From Streptomyces uncialis (GTDB lineage: Bacteria > Actinomycetota > Actinomycetes > Streptomycetales > Streptomycetaceae): 64,000 nucleotides of DNA. The stretch spans positions 5,991,501 through 6,055,500 of the forward strand of contig NZ_CP109583.1 of NCBI RefSeq assembly GCF_036250755.1, read 5' to 3'. Below are positions 1 through 8,821 of this stretch, in pieces; position 1 is the stretch's first letter, and every line of letters begins with the position of its first letter. The position numbers were made by a program, and so were the translations under genes. The notes below the pieces were generated by a model. That model worked only from the letters and a program-made list of their open reading frames with translations. It ran no database searches and was not told where the DNA came from.

Positions 1-1121
1 ACGGCTGTGTGGTGCTGTCCCTCGTCCGGATGGACCGGGTCCTGGAGATCGACCCGGTCGACCGGATCGCCGTGGTGGAACCGGGTGTCGTCAACGCCGC
101 GCTGGCGCGTGCCGTCGCCCCGCACGGTCTCGTCTACCCGCCCGACCCGTCGAGCTGGGAGACCTGCACGATCGGCGGCAACATCGGCACCGCGTCCGGC
201 GGACTGTGCTGCGTCAAGTACGGGGTCACCGCCGAGTACGTCCTCGGCCTCGACGTCGTCCTCGCGGACGGCCGGCTGCTGCGCACCGGGCGGCGCACCG
301 CGAAGGGCGTCGCCGGATACGACCTGACCCGGCTGTTCGTCGGCTCCGAGGGCAGCCTCGGCATCGTTGTCGGCGCGGTCCTCGCACTGCGGCCGAAGCC
401 GCCCGCGCGGCTCGTGCTCGCCGCCGAGTTCCCGTCGGCCGCCGCCGCGTGCGACGCGGTCTGCCGGATCATGCGCGACGGTCATGTGCCCTCACTCCTC
501 GAACTCATGGACCGGACGACGGTCCGGGCCGTCAACGCGCTGGCCCGGATGGGACTCCCGGAGGAGACGGAGGCGCTGCTGCTCATCGCCTTCGACACGC
601 CCGACCCGGCCGCCGACCTCGCCGCGGTCGGCGCGCTGTGCGAGGCGGCGGGCGCCACCGAGGTGGTCCCCGCCGACGACGAGGCCGAGTCCGAACTGCT
701 GCTCCAGGCCCGGCGGCTCGCGCTCAACGCCCTGGAGGCGGTCAAGGGCACCACGATGATCGACGACGTGTGCGTACCGCGTTCCAAGCTCGGCGAGATG
801 ATCGAGGGGGTCGAGCGGATCGCCGAGCGGCACGCCCTCACGATCGGGGTGTGCGCCCACGCGGGCGACGGCAACACCCATCCCACCGTCTGCTTCGACG
901 CCGCCGACCCGGACGAGTCCCGGCGCGCCCGGGAGTCCTTCGACGAGATCATGGCCCTCGGTCTGCGCCTCGGCGGCACGATCACCGGGGAGCACGGGGT
1001 CGGCATGCTGAAGAAGGAGTGGCTGGCCCGTGAACTGGGGCCGGTGGGTATGGAGATGCAGCACGCGGTCAAGCGGGCCTTCGACCCGCTGGGCATCCTC
1101 AACCCCGGCAAGGTCCTCTGA
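1..1121 (+). CDS. FAD-linked oxidase, glycolate oxidase subunit GlcD type (5' end outside window)
   Basis: The reading frame is already open at base 3, so the start lies before the window. The protein has the FAD-binding PCMH fold of the GlcD/D-lactate dehydrogenase family: an N-terminal segment with GGNIGTASGG and a GSEGSLGIV loop that would bind the FAD pyrophosphate. The C-terminal oxidase domain carries HAGDGNTHP and GEHGVGMLKK. Family members oxidise glycolate, D-lactate or related 2-hydroxy acids with FAD. The substrate cannot be read from sequence. The stop codon lies in the first unit of a 9-bp tandem repeat. Confidence 0.9.
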   Translation, partial: GCVVLSLVRMDRVLEIDPVDRIAVVEPGVVNAALARAVAPHGLVYPPDPSSWETCTIGGNIGTASGGLCCVKYGVTAEYVLGLDVVLADGRLLRTGRRTAKGVAGYDLTRLFVGSEGSLGIVVGAVLALRPKPPARLVLAAEFPSAAAACDAVCRIMRDGHVPSLLELMDRTTVRAVNALARMGLPEETEALLLIAFDTPDPAADLAAVGALCEAAGATEVVPADDEAESELLLQARRLALNALEAVKGTTMIDDVCVPRSKLGEMIEGVERIAERHALTIGVCAHAGDGNTHPTVCFDAADPDESRRARESFDEIMALGLRLGGTITGEHGVGMLKKEWLARELGPVGMEMQHAVKRAFDPLGILNPGKVL

Positions 1122-1191
1122 CCCGGCTGACCCGGCTGACCCGGCTGACCCGGCCGCCCCGGCTGACCCGGCTGACCCGGCCGCCCCGGCC
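1120..1191. repeat. 9-bp tandem repeat (GACCCGGCT/GCCCCGGCC), 8 units
   Basis: Eight consecutive 9-bp units, GACCCGGCT with GCCCCGGCC variants, begin at the glycolate-oxidase stop codon and fill most of the gap to ssgG. The period is a multiple of three, so unit gain or loss would keep any reading frame. Confidence 0.85.
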
Positions 1192-1209
1192 GTGCGCACC
1201 GCCGGGGTC

Positions 1210-1692
1210 TCACTCGCCGTCCTTGGACTCGTCCGACGGCCAGGGGTCGCGCAGCCACAACTCGTCCTGGGCGCGGCCCGGGGTGGGGGCGAGCAGCTCG
1301 GCGAGACCGTCGTCGATGCGGAGCCGGTCCATCTCGGAACCCGGGGGGACCGTCCGCAGGGTGCGCTCCAGCCAGGCCGACACGGGCGCGGCCGGGGCCT
1401 CCAGCAGGGCGTCCCCGTCCGGTGAGGTCAGCGCCATCAGCACCACACTGCGGCCGTCCACCTTGGTCGGCCACACCCGTACGTCACCGTGCCCGCAGGG
1501 CCGGAACACCCCTTCGACGAGCAGTTCCCGGGCGAAGGTCCAGTTCACCGGGTGCGCGGTCCCGATGTGAAAGGCGATGTGCACGGCGAACGGGTCGTCG
1601 GACCGGTATGTCAGCCGGGCCGGTACGGGGATGCTCCGCTCGGGGGAAAGCACCAGTTTCAGTTCCAGTTCACGTTCCACCACGGTGTGCAT
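1210..1692 (-). CDS. ssgG: SsgA-like (SALP) sporulation/cell-division protein, probably SsgG
   Basis: This 160-aa protein has the SsgA/SsgB family signature along its length: an N-terminal ERELELKLVLSPE strand, WTFARELLVEGVFRPCGHGDVRVWP in the middle, and SPDGDALLEAPA before a variable acidic C-terminus. SALPs are specific to morphologically complex actinomycetes and control septum localisation and peptidoglycan events in sporulation. SsgG is assigned mainly from the neighbouring glcD-like gene, as in S. coelicolor (from memory). The ATG start at 1692 is preceded by a GGAGAGG ribosome-binding site. The paralogue assignment is less certain than the family. Confidence 0.8.
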   Translation of the reverse strand: MHTVVERELELKLVLSPERSIPVPARLTYRSDDPFAVHIAFHIGTAHPVNWTFARELLVEGVFRPCGHGDVRVWPTKVDGRSVVLMALTSPDGDALLEAPAAPVSAWLERTLRTVPPGSEMDRLRIDDGLAELLAPTPGRAQDELWLRDPWPSDESKDGE

Positions 1693-2007
1693 GTCGCACG
1701 TCCTCTCCTGTCCGGGTGGGTCCCGGGGCGGGCCCACACAGGGGAGAGGCCCCCGGGCCCCGACCATTACGCGACTTTCCCCAACTTTTTTCGGTACGCC
1801 TCGCGCGGCCCGGTCCGCCGCCCCGCCGGGCCCGTTCGCCCCGGCCCGCGCCACCGTGGTCCCGAGGGACGACAACGGGTCAAGGCGCCCATGCCAGAAC
1901 AAGTTGCCCGAAAGGAGTGTGTCCGGCGGGACCCGCGCAGGTGAGGGTTCAGTTCTGATAGATGTGGACCCCAAAACCCACCACCGAGCAGATACGGGAC
2001 GACGGAC
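1693..2007. promoter_or_regulatory. Divergent intergenic region ssgG / RDD gene
   Basis: About 315 bp between two divergent starts must hold both promoters. An A/T-richer stretch lies near 1780-1795 on the ssgG side and another near 1950-1985 on the RDD side. I could not define -35/-10 boxes with confidence. Confidence 0.35.
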
Positions 2008-3816
2008 ATGAGCGCCCCAACCCCGGCACCCGGCGACGACCGCCCACGCGAGGGCTACTACCCGGACCCGTCCATCCCGGGCTACGTCCGGTACTGGAAC
2101 GGTGCCGCCTGGGTGCCCGGTACGAGTCGTCCCGCCCCCACGGACGGCGCCTCGCCCCACGGCCCGGCCGCACCCGCCGCCCCCGCGACGCCTGTTGCGT
2201 CCACCGCACCCGAAGCGTCCGTCCAGCAGGCCCCCGAGGCCCCCGCGACCCCGGCCGCCCCGCACACCCCCGGCACCCCGAACACCTCCGGCCACCCGGC
2301 CGCCGGGTCCGCCCCCGTGGAGGAGACCGGTCCCGTCTTCTTCGACGAGGAGCCGCAGCCGGAGATCCCCGCCCAGTCGTCCGCGCACGGCGTCCGGCCC
2401 GAACCCGCCTCCGCGTGGGGTGCCGACACGTCCCAGCAGTCCGGCTTCGGCGGCGAGCAGGACCGCAAGGTGTCCTGGGGCGGACCCGCCCCCACGGGCC
2501 CCGACCCCCGGACCGCCCCGGCGCCCGACCCCGCCCCGCCCGTCCCCGCGGCCCCCGCCGAACCCGCGCCCGACGACGGCTCCTCGGGCGCTCCCTCGGG
2601 CCCCACCTTCTCCGGTGCCGGTGCCCAGGGCGGCGCGCCGGACAAGGGCACGATGACGTTCCGCCGTCCGTCGGGCCCGGGTCCCTCCGGTGTCCCCGCG
2701 CAGGGCGGTGCCGCGCCCGTACCCGGCCAGGAACCCCGTACCCCGGGCGCCCCGGCCCCGTCCGCGCAGGTCCCCCGGCAGGGCACCCCTCCGGCCGGCC
2801 CGTTCCCGCCCGCCCCCTACCAGCAGGGACACCAGCCTCCGGCCGCCCACCAGCCGGAACACCAGGCCCCTGCCGCCTACCAGCCCGGCCACCACCCGCA
2901 CCAGGCCCCGGCCGCCCCGCAGCCCCTGCCGCCCGCCGCCCCGACCCCCGCTCAACAGCCCGCCCCGGCACCCGCTCCCGCCCCGGCGCCCGCTCACCGA
3001 GCCACCCCGCCCCCGGCCCCGGCACCCGCCGCGGCGCCGCCCGCGCACCCGGTGGCCCCCGCCCCGCCCCGGTCGGGCACCGCCCAGCCCGCCCCCGTAC
3101 ACCCGGCCGCCCCGGCCGCACCGAACGCCCCGCAAGGCCCGTCCTCCCCGGTCCCGCCGCAGGTCCCGTCCTCCCCGGTCGCCCCCGGTCCGGACGGCGG
3201 CGGGCACTCCTGGGCGCAGCAGGTGCACCAGCTCGCGCGGCCCGACGCGGCGGCCCCGGGAGGCGAACCGCCCGTCGTCCCGTGGAAGCCGCCGACCGAG
3301 GACGTGTTCGCCGCCGCCGCGCGGGCCCAGGCCGCTTCCCGGCCCGCCGGGCTCGGACGGCGGCTGCTGGCGAGGCTCGTGGACACCGTGGTCATGGGCG
3401 CGGTGACCGCCGCGGCGGCCGTACCGCTCGGCATCCGCGCGCTGGACCACATCGACGGGAAGCTCGACGCGGCGAAGCTGTCCGGCGAGACGGTGACGGT
3501 CTGGCTGCTGGACGGGACGACCGCCACCTGTCTCGCGGCCGTCCTCGCGGTGCTGCTGCTCACCGGTGTGCTGTACGAGGTGCTGCCGACCGCCAAGTGG
3601 GGCCGCACCCCGGGCAAGCGGCTGTTCGGTCTGACGGTCCAGGACATCGAGGGGCACCAGCCGCCCGGCTTCGCCGGGGCGCTGAACAGATATCTCGTCC
3701 TGCTCGTCCCGTCGTTGCTGGTGGTCGGGGTGATCGGCGTGCTGTGGTGCGTCGTGGACCGGCCGTGGCGTCAGTGCTGGCACGACAAGGCGGCGCGTAC
3801 GTTCGTCGCGCGGTAA
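2008..3816 (+). CDS. DUF2510-RDD family membrane protein with long Pro/Ala-rich linker
   Basis: This 602-aa protein has three parts. Residues ~10-40 form a DUF2510-type domain (GYYPDPSIPGYVRYWNG, W-rich). Residues ~45-440 are a low-complexity Pro/Ala/Gly/Gln linker with no fold. Residues ~445-602 are an RDD domain (LGRRLLARLVDTVVMG) with about three membrane segments and the typical WGRTPGKRLFGLTV and DKAARTFVAR endings. RDD proteins are membrane proteins of mostly unknown role. The linker probably holds the DUF2510 domain away from the membrane. The next gene encodes a second RDD protein. Confidence 0.85.
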   Translation: MSAPTPAPGDDRPREGYYPDPSIPGYVRYWNGAAWVPGTSRPAPTDGASPHGPAAPAAPATPVASTAPEASVQQAPEAPATPAAPHTPGTPNTSGHPAAGSAPVEETGPVFFDEEPQPEIPAQSSAHGVRPEPASAWGADTSQQSGFGGEQDRKVSWGGPAPTGPDPRTAPAPDPAPPVPAAPAEPAPDDGSSGAPSGPTFSGAGAQGGAPDKGTMTFRRPSGPGPSGVPAQGGAAPVPGQEPRTPGAPAPSAQVPRQGTPPAGPFPPAPYQQGHQPPAAHQPEHQAPAAYQPGHHPHQAPAAPQPLPPAAPTPAQQPAPAPAPAPAPAHRATPPPAPAPAAAPPAHPVAPAPPRSGTAQPAPVHPAAPAAPNAPQGPSSPVPPQVPSSPVAPGPDGGGHSWAQQVHQLARPDAAAPGGEPPVVPWKPPTEDVFAAAARAQAASRPAGLGRRLLARLVDTVVMGAVTAAAAVPLGIRALDHIDGKLDAAKLSGETVTVWLLDGTTATCLAAVLAVLLLTGVLYEVLPTAKWGRTPGKRLFGLTVQDIEGHQPPGFAGALNRYLVLLVPSLLVVGVIGVLWCVVDRPWRQCWHDKAARTFVAR

Positions 3817-3887
3817 CCCGTCCGGGTGGTCCCCCGGACGGGCGCGTGCCGGATGCGGGGGAGGGGGGTTCGGGGTCCACTCGGGCC

Positions 3888-4750
3888 ATGAGCAGCGAAC
3901 CGCCGCGGCCCGGCCCCGGTCAGCCGGAAGACGATCCGTTCAGCAAGCAGCCCCCGTCGTCGGGGGACGCCCCGCAGGGCGGTTCCCCCTACGATCCGCC
4001 GCCCGGCCCCGCGCAGGGACCTCCCGGCCAGGGCGGCGGCGAACCCGGCTGGGGCGCCCCGCCACCGGGGGGCGGACCCCCGCCCGGCGGCGGTCCGCCG
4101 CCCCCTCCGGCGGCGGACCGTCCTGGAACGCCCCGCCCCCCGGCGGCGGCACACCCCCACCCGGTGGCGGTTCGCCCTACGGTGCCCCGCCTCCCGGCGG
4201 CGGCTCGCCGTACGGTGACGACCCGGGCGGCGGAGGCGGTCCGTACGGCGGGGGCGGTCAAGGCGGCGGCGGAGCCTACGGCGGTCCCGATCCGCTGGCC
4301 GGGATGCCGCCGCTGGCCGACAGCGGCAAGCGGGTCCTGGCCCGGATCATCGACATGATCATCGTCGGGGTCGTCGTCTGGCTGCTGTCCTGGGCGTTCG
4401 GTACCGCGGACTACTCCGTGGACCCGGACAAGGTCGAGTACGGCAAGTCGTTCGGACGTTCGCTCCTCGCGGCGGTCCTCTACATCGGCTACGACACGAT
4501 CATGATCTCCCGGACCGGCCAGACCGTCGGGAAGCGGCTGCTGAAGCTGCGGGTGGCGAACCTCGACAACGGCGCGACCCCGTCCGTGCAGACCTCACTG
4601 ATCCGCGCGGCCGTACTGTGGCTGCCGTTCGCGTTCTGCTGCGCCTGCATCTGGACGGCGATCGCCGGCGGCTGGAGCTTCTTCGACAAGCCGTACAAGC
4701 AGGGCCTGCACGACAAGGCCGCCAAGACGGTCGAGGTCAGCACGGCGTGA
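3888..4750 (+). CDS. RDD family membrane protein, reading frame broken near 4101-4105
   Basis: An ATG at 3888 opens a Gly/Pro-rich N-terminus (MSSEPPRPGPGQPEDD...). This frame turns to nonsense after a run of five C at 4101-4105. The +2 frame takes over with PSWNAPPPGGG, SPYGAPPPGGG and then an intact RDD domain from ~4304 (DSGKRVLARIIDMIIVG, three membrane segments, TVGKRLLKLRV, DKAAKTVEV). One additional C in the run would fuse the halves into a ~287-aa protein. This is either a sequencing error in a C-run or a real frameshift. Only the domain part (4304-4750, 148 aa) is open as written. Confidence 0.75.
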
Positions 4751-5021
4751 ACCCCGCGCCGGAAGCGTCGGACAGCCCGCCGGGGACCATCGGGACCAGC
4801 AGCGACACGAGCGACCCAACCGATACAGGCGACACCAGCGGCAGCAGCGGGACCGGCAGAACCAGCGAAACCGGCAGAACCAGCGGGAACAGCAGAACCA
4901 GCGATCCCAGCGGCACCAGTACGAACAGCACCATCAGCGGCGGGGCCGGACGGTCCGAGGCGCGCGGGGGAGGGAACCCACTGAGCGCCGCCGGGCCGTC
5001 TCCGGCGTCGGCCGGTGAACG
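4751..5021. other. Low-complexity spacer (ACCAGCGGC-like units)
   Basis: About 270 bp between two convergent genes, made of degenerate ACCAGCGGC/AACCAGC units. A GTG at 4747 overlapping the RDD stop could open a 96-aa Ser/Thr/Gly-rich frame. The opposite strand gives a Leu/Val/Pro-rich one. Neither shows normal Streptomyces codon bias, so I see no supported gene. Confidence 0.5.
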
Positions 5022-5372
5022 CTACGGCCGCGCGTGACCCCGCACCGGTCGGGCGGGGGCCCGGCCCGTCACGTTCTCGCGCACCGGTGTCCGGGCCGGG
5101 GCGCCGCCGCCCTCGGCGGGCGTCCGCGCCGCGACCCGCTGGCCGGGGATGCGCGGCCGGGAGAGATCGGCGGCGCGCGCGGCGGTGATCTGCGCGGACC
5201 TGGCCGGCAGCGGGACCGTGACGGCGACCAGCAGACCGAGCCCGAGTGCGGCGAGGGCGATGACCGCGACGGCGATGCCCGAACTCGTCTGGGAGAGCAG
5301 CAGCATGGCGAGCGTCGAACAAACGACGGTGGCGGTTCCGTATGCGATCTGTGCGGCAGTCGGACGAGGCAT
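5022..5372 (-). CDS. Small membrane protein, two TM segments
   Basis: A 116-aa protein with two hydrophobic helices (about residues 8-25 and 30-53, AVAVIALAALGLGLLVAVTV) and then a basic Pro/Arg/Ala-rich tail that would face the cytoplasm. No known domain is visible. It converges with the RDD gene and diverges from the M6 protease gene. The start is the ATG at 5372. The membrane topology is clear but the function is unknown. Confidence 0.6.
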   Translation of the reverse strand: MPRPTAAQIAYGTATVVCSTLAMLLLSQTSSGIAVAVIALAALGLGLLVAVTVPLPARSAQITAARAADLSRPRIPGQRVAARTPAEGGGAPARTPVRENVTGRAPARPVRGHARP

Positions 5373-5813
5373 GGCGTATCAGTCCTCGGGACTATCGGGA
5401 GTGGGGTCGGGGGAGCGCGGCGGTGCCGTCCCGGCGCGCGATCACGCGGTGCGCGGGCACGCCATGAGGCAACTCCACCGCGTGCATGCCCCTTTGGTCC
5501 ATCCGGTAAGCGTGACGTCGCCCACGGTCCCGGTGCACGGGGGGCGCACGGATTCACCGATTCCATCCAGTGGACGGCCGACGCGCCGGTCGGTCCCGGG
5601 TCACCTGGGGTCCCGGTCCGTACGGGGTGTCCGGTTATCGGACCCCGGACCCTGCATAGTACTTTGAGGTGTCCAAATCAAGGTCTGTCTTTTCTTCCTC
5701 AACTCCGATCGAATGACGGCACTTGTGACGCGCATGCCGCGAGCGGCCCCTCCTGAGTTCGGGAAACCCCCCAATGGCCGTGGGACGCGGCGCGCAGGGG
5801 AGGACACCTTCAC
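5373..5813. promoter_or_regulatory. Divergent upstream region of the M6 protease gene
   Basis: About 440 bp without a gene. An unusually A/T-rich stretch for this chromosome lies at roughly 5650-5720 and is the likeliest promoter zone for the secreted protease. No clear boxes or inverted repeats stood out. Confidence 0.35.
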
Positions 5814-8228
5814 GTGAGCAGAAGACAACGGACGACCAGGGCGACCGCGGTGGTCGCGGCGTTCGCCGCGGCCACCGCCGCGTTCGCGGGCCCCGCCCTG
5901 GCCGCTCCGGACCCCGTGGCCGCGCCGGCCCCGGCCGTCGACCGGCACGACCCGGCCCCGGCCAAGGAGCACGTCGACCACGACCTGGAAGGCCCCTTCA
6001 GTGAAGCGCGCGCCGCACAGCGCGAGTCCGCCCTGGAGCAGGTCCTCGCGGGTGAGGCGACCGTGCAGCAGCGCGGCGCCTCGAAGGTCGTCAAGCTCGA
6101 CGACCGGAAGTACGTGGAGCTCGGCCGGGAGAAGACCGACAAGATCTTCACGATCCTGGTGGAGTTCGGCGACAAGGTCGACAGCACCACCCAGCACGAC
6201 CCGGACGGCCCCGACGGGCCGAAGCCGCCCGTGACGAAGTACGGCGGCACCCCCGGCCCGGCGCACAACAAGATCGCGAAGCCGGACCGCGCCAAGGACA
6301 ACTCGACCGCCTGGCAGGCCGATTACGACCGCAAGCACTTCGAGGACCTCTACTTCGGGACCGGCCGGGACCAGTTCGGCCAGAAGAAGGAGTCCCTCAA
6401 GACCTACTACGAGAAGGCGTCCTCCGGGCGCTACTCGGTCGAGGGCGAGGTCTCCGACTGGGTCAAGGTCGACTACAACGAGGCCCGGTACGGCTCCAAC
6501 TACTGCGGCTCGTCCAACTGCGTCAACGTCTGGGACACGGTCCGCGACGGCGTGACCGCGTGGGTCCGCGACCAGAAGGCCGCCGGCCGCACCGACGCGC
6601 AGATCAAGGCGGGCCTCGCCCCGTACGACTCCTGGGACCGTTACGACTTCGACCAGGACGGCAACTTCAACGAGGCCGACGGCTACATCGACCACTTCCA
6701 GATCGTCCACGCGGGCGAGGACGAGTCCGCGGGCGGCGGCGCCGAGGGCCCCAACGCCCTGTGGGCGCACCGCTGGTACGCGTACGGGAGCGACGCCGGG
6801 CGCAACGGCCCCGCGAACAACCGCGCGGGCGGCACCCAGATCGGTGACACCGGTATATGGGTGGGCGACTACACCATGCAGCCGGAGAACGGCGGCCTCG
6901 GTGTCTTCGCCCATGAGTACGGTCACGACCTCGGGCTCCCCGACCTCTACGACACCTCCGGCGGCGGTGAGAACTCCACCGGCTTCTGGTCGCTGATGTC
7001 CAGCGGTTCCTGGCTCGGCCGCGGCAAGGACTCCATCGGTGACCTGCCCGGTGACATGACCGCCTGGGACAAGCTCCAGCTGGGCTGGCTCGACTACGAC
7101 CTGGCCCGCGCGGCGACCCGTTCGACGCACAAGCTCGGGGTCTCCGCGTACAACACGAAGAACCCGCAGGCGCTGATCGTCCAGCTGCCGCAGAAGCCCG
7201 TCACCACGAATGTCGTGAAGCCCGCCGAGGGCACCCGGCAGTGGTGGAGCGGCCAGGGCGACGACCTCCAGAACACCCTGACCCGGAACGTCGACCTCAC
7301 CGGCCGCACCTCGGCCGAACTGTCCCTCCAGGGCTGGTGGGACATCGAGGAGAACTACGACTACCTCTACGCCGAGGTCACCACGGACGGCGGCGCCAAC
7401 TGGACCGCCCTGGAAGGCACCGCCGACGGCGGCCCCCTCGCCCGTGACGGCGCCGACCGCCCCGGGCTGAGCGGTGTCTCCGGCGCCCACAAGAAGCTGG
7501 TCTACCCGCTGGACGCGTACGCGGGCCGCCAGATCGGGCTGCGCTTCCGCTACGCCACCGACGGCGGCACCGGCGGACTCGGCTTCGCCGGTGACGCGAT
7601 CACGGTCACCGCCGACGGCGCCCCGGTGTTCACCGACAACGCCGAGACGGAGACGGCCGGCTGGGCGACCAAGGGCTTCTCCCGGATCGGTGAGTCCTTC
7701 ACCAACCAGTACGAGCAGTACTACATCGCCGAGAACCGGCAGTACGTGTCGTACGACAAGACCCTTGAGGTCGGCCCGTACAACTTCGGCTTCTCGACGA
7801 CCCGTCCGGACTGGGTCGAGCACTACAGCTACCAGAAGGGGCTGCTGGTCTGGCTCTGGGACACCTCCCAGAAGGACAACAACACCAGCCGCCACCACGG
7901 CAGCGGCCTGATCCTCCCGATCGACGCCAGCCCGGCGCCGCTGAAGTGGACCAACGGCAGCACCGCCCGCAACCGCATCCAGGCGTTCGACTCGACCTTC
8001 AGCAAGTACCGCTCGGAGGACTTCACGCTCCACAGCGCGGACGTCCCGCTGCGGATCAGGTCGCACGCCGGTGTCCCGGTCTTCGACGACCGCAAGGGCA
8101 CCTACTGGGACGCGGCCAACCCGACCGCGAGTGTGAAGGTCACTGACACCAACACCCGCATCAAGATCGTCAAGCAGCCCAGGGACGGCTCGACGATCAC
8201 CGTCGAGGTGGGTCGCTCCACCCGCTGA
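5814..8228 (+). CDS. Secreted immune-inhibitor-A-type metalloprotease (peptidase M6)
   Basis: This 804-aa protein starts at a GTG after a GGGGAGG ribosome-binding site. It has a twin-Arg-containing N-terminus and a hydrophobic signal peptide ending at ALAAPDP. The zinc site is HEYGH (residues 367-371), followed by GLPDLYDTS and the SLMSSGSW met-turn-like segment typical of M6/InhA proteases. The C-terminal ~400 residues form beta-sandwich regions seen in InhA-like enzymes, including DNAETETAGW. It should act outside the cell as a zinc endopeptidase. An acidic propeptide-like stretch follows the signal. A terminator hairpin follows the gene. Confidence 0.9.
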   Translation: MSRRQRTTRATAVVAAFAAATAAFAGPALAAPDPVAAPAPAVDRHDPAPAKEHVDHDLEGPFSEARAAQRESALEQVLAGEATVQQRGASKVVKLDDRKYVELGREKTDKIFTILVEFGDKVDSTTQHDPDGPDGPKPPVTKYGGTPGPAHNKIAKPDRAKDNSTAWQADYDRKHFEDLYFGTGRDQFGQKKESLKTYYEKASSGRYSVEGEVSDWVKVDYNEARYGSNYCGSSNCVNVWDTVRDGVTAWVRDQKAAGRTDAQIKAGLAPYDSWDRYDFDQDGNFNEADGYIDHFQIVHAGEDESAGGGAEGPNALWAHRWYAYGSDAGRNGPANNRAGGTQIGDTGIWVGDYTMQPENGGLGVFAHEYGHDLGLPDLYDTSGGGENSTGFWSLMSSGSWLGRGKDSIGDLPGDMTAWDKLQLGWLDYDLARAATRSTHKLGVSAYNTKNPQALIVQLPQKPVTTNVVKPAEGTRQWWSGQGDDLQNTLTRNVDLTGRTSAELSLQGWWDIEENYDYLYAEVTTDGGANWTALEGTADGGPLARDGADRPGLSGVSGAHKKLVYPLDAYAGRQIGLRFRYATDGGTGGLGFAGDAITVTADGAPVFTDNAETETAGWATKGFSRIGESFTNQYEQYYIAENRQYVSYDKTLEVGPYNFGFSTTRPDWVEHYSYQKGLLVWLWDTSQKDNNTSRHHGSGLILPIDASPAPLKWTNGSTARNRIQAFDSTFSKYRSEDFTLHSADVPLRIRSHAGVPVFDDRKGTYWDAANPTASVKVTDTNTRIKIVKQPRDGSTITVEVGRSTR

Positions 8229-8256
8229 ACAGCGTTCTCGCAGGTCAGGTCATGAT

Positions 8257-8287
8257 CGGCCGCTACCCCCTAGCGGGGTGGCGGCCG
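8257..8287 (+). terminator. Hairpin terminator after M6 protease gene
   Basis: CGGCCGCTACCCC (8257-8269) pairs with GGGGTGGCGGCCG (8275-8287) across a 5-nt loop, with a single G-U pair. There is no U-tract, as usual for Streptomyces terminators. Confidence 0.8.
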
Positions 8288-8349
8288 CTCGTGCTTAGGT
8301 GCGTCCGTACGGTCCTTATTGACACGAAGTCTCACGGGGGTGTGACGGA

Positions 8350-8715
8350 ATGACCGCAGGAGGGTTCTGCAAACTGCCGAACGGGAAGGTCGTCGTCGCC
8401 CTGAATCTGCCGAGCCCCGCCGACCCGGGGCCCGCGCCGGGCGTCCACGGTCCCGTCCCGGCCACCCCGGCCGACGGCCCGGCCCGGGTACGGGTCCTGG
8501 TCGTCGCCGCGAACCGGGCGCGCGCCCTGACCCGGCTGCGCAACCTCGGACTGCGCTCGGTCTATCTGCGCGGAAACGTCCAGCCGCCCACCCCGGACGA
8601 GATCACGGCGGTCCTGCACCACCCGGACGGCCTCGTCTGGCGCACCGCGCCCGACGACGCGGCGGAACTCTGGCACCCGATCCGCAGCCTGCTGCGCCGG
8701 ACCCCGGCGGCCTGA
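8350..8715 (+). CDS. Hypothetical protein, 121 aa
   Basis: I do not recognise this protein. An ATG at 8350 follows a G-rich ribosome-binding site. It has an N-terminal strand (NGKVVVALNLP), a Pro/Gly-rich linker, then RVRVLVVAANRARALTRLRNLGLRSVYLRGN, which reads like a short alpha/beta fold, and a C-terminal HHPDGLVWRTAPDDAAELW segment. No signal peptide or membrane helix is seen. Codon use is normal for the genome. It stands alone between the M6 protease and an alpha/beta hydrolase. Confidence 0.6.
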   Translation: MTAGGFCKLPNGKVVVALNLPSPADPGPAPGVHGPVPATPADGPARVRVLVVAANRARALTRLRNLGLRSVYLRGNVQPPTPDEITAVLHHPDGLVWRTAPDDAAELWHPIRSLLRRTPAA

Positions 8716-8821
8716 CCCCAGCGGTGCGCGAAGGGCTCCGGCCAGCGGTGGCGGGCCCCGGGAGGCGGTCCTACGGTGTCCAGGGGGGCCGCCAGGACCA
8801 CCTTCCGAAAGGCACGCAGAC

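Noticed and set aside
1962..4358. Single ~800-aa frame spanning both RDD genes
   Set aside because: It is an out-of-frame shadow of the first RDD gene, Arg/Pro-rich. Only its part after 3888 is meaningful, as the N-terminus of the second RDD gene.
4747..5037. 96-aa Ser/Thr/Gly-rich ORF with a GTGA overlap to the RDD stop
   Set aside because: Codon use is unlike the genome (several AGA, ACA, CCA) and the DNA is a degenerate short repeat. The opposite strand is equally open.
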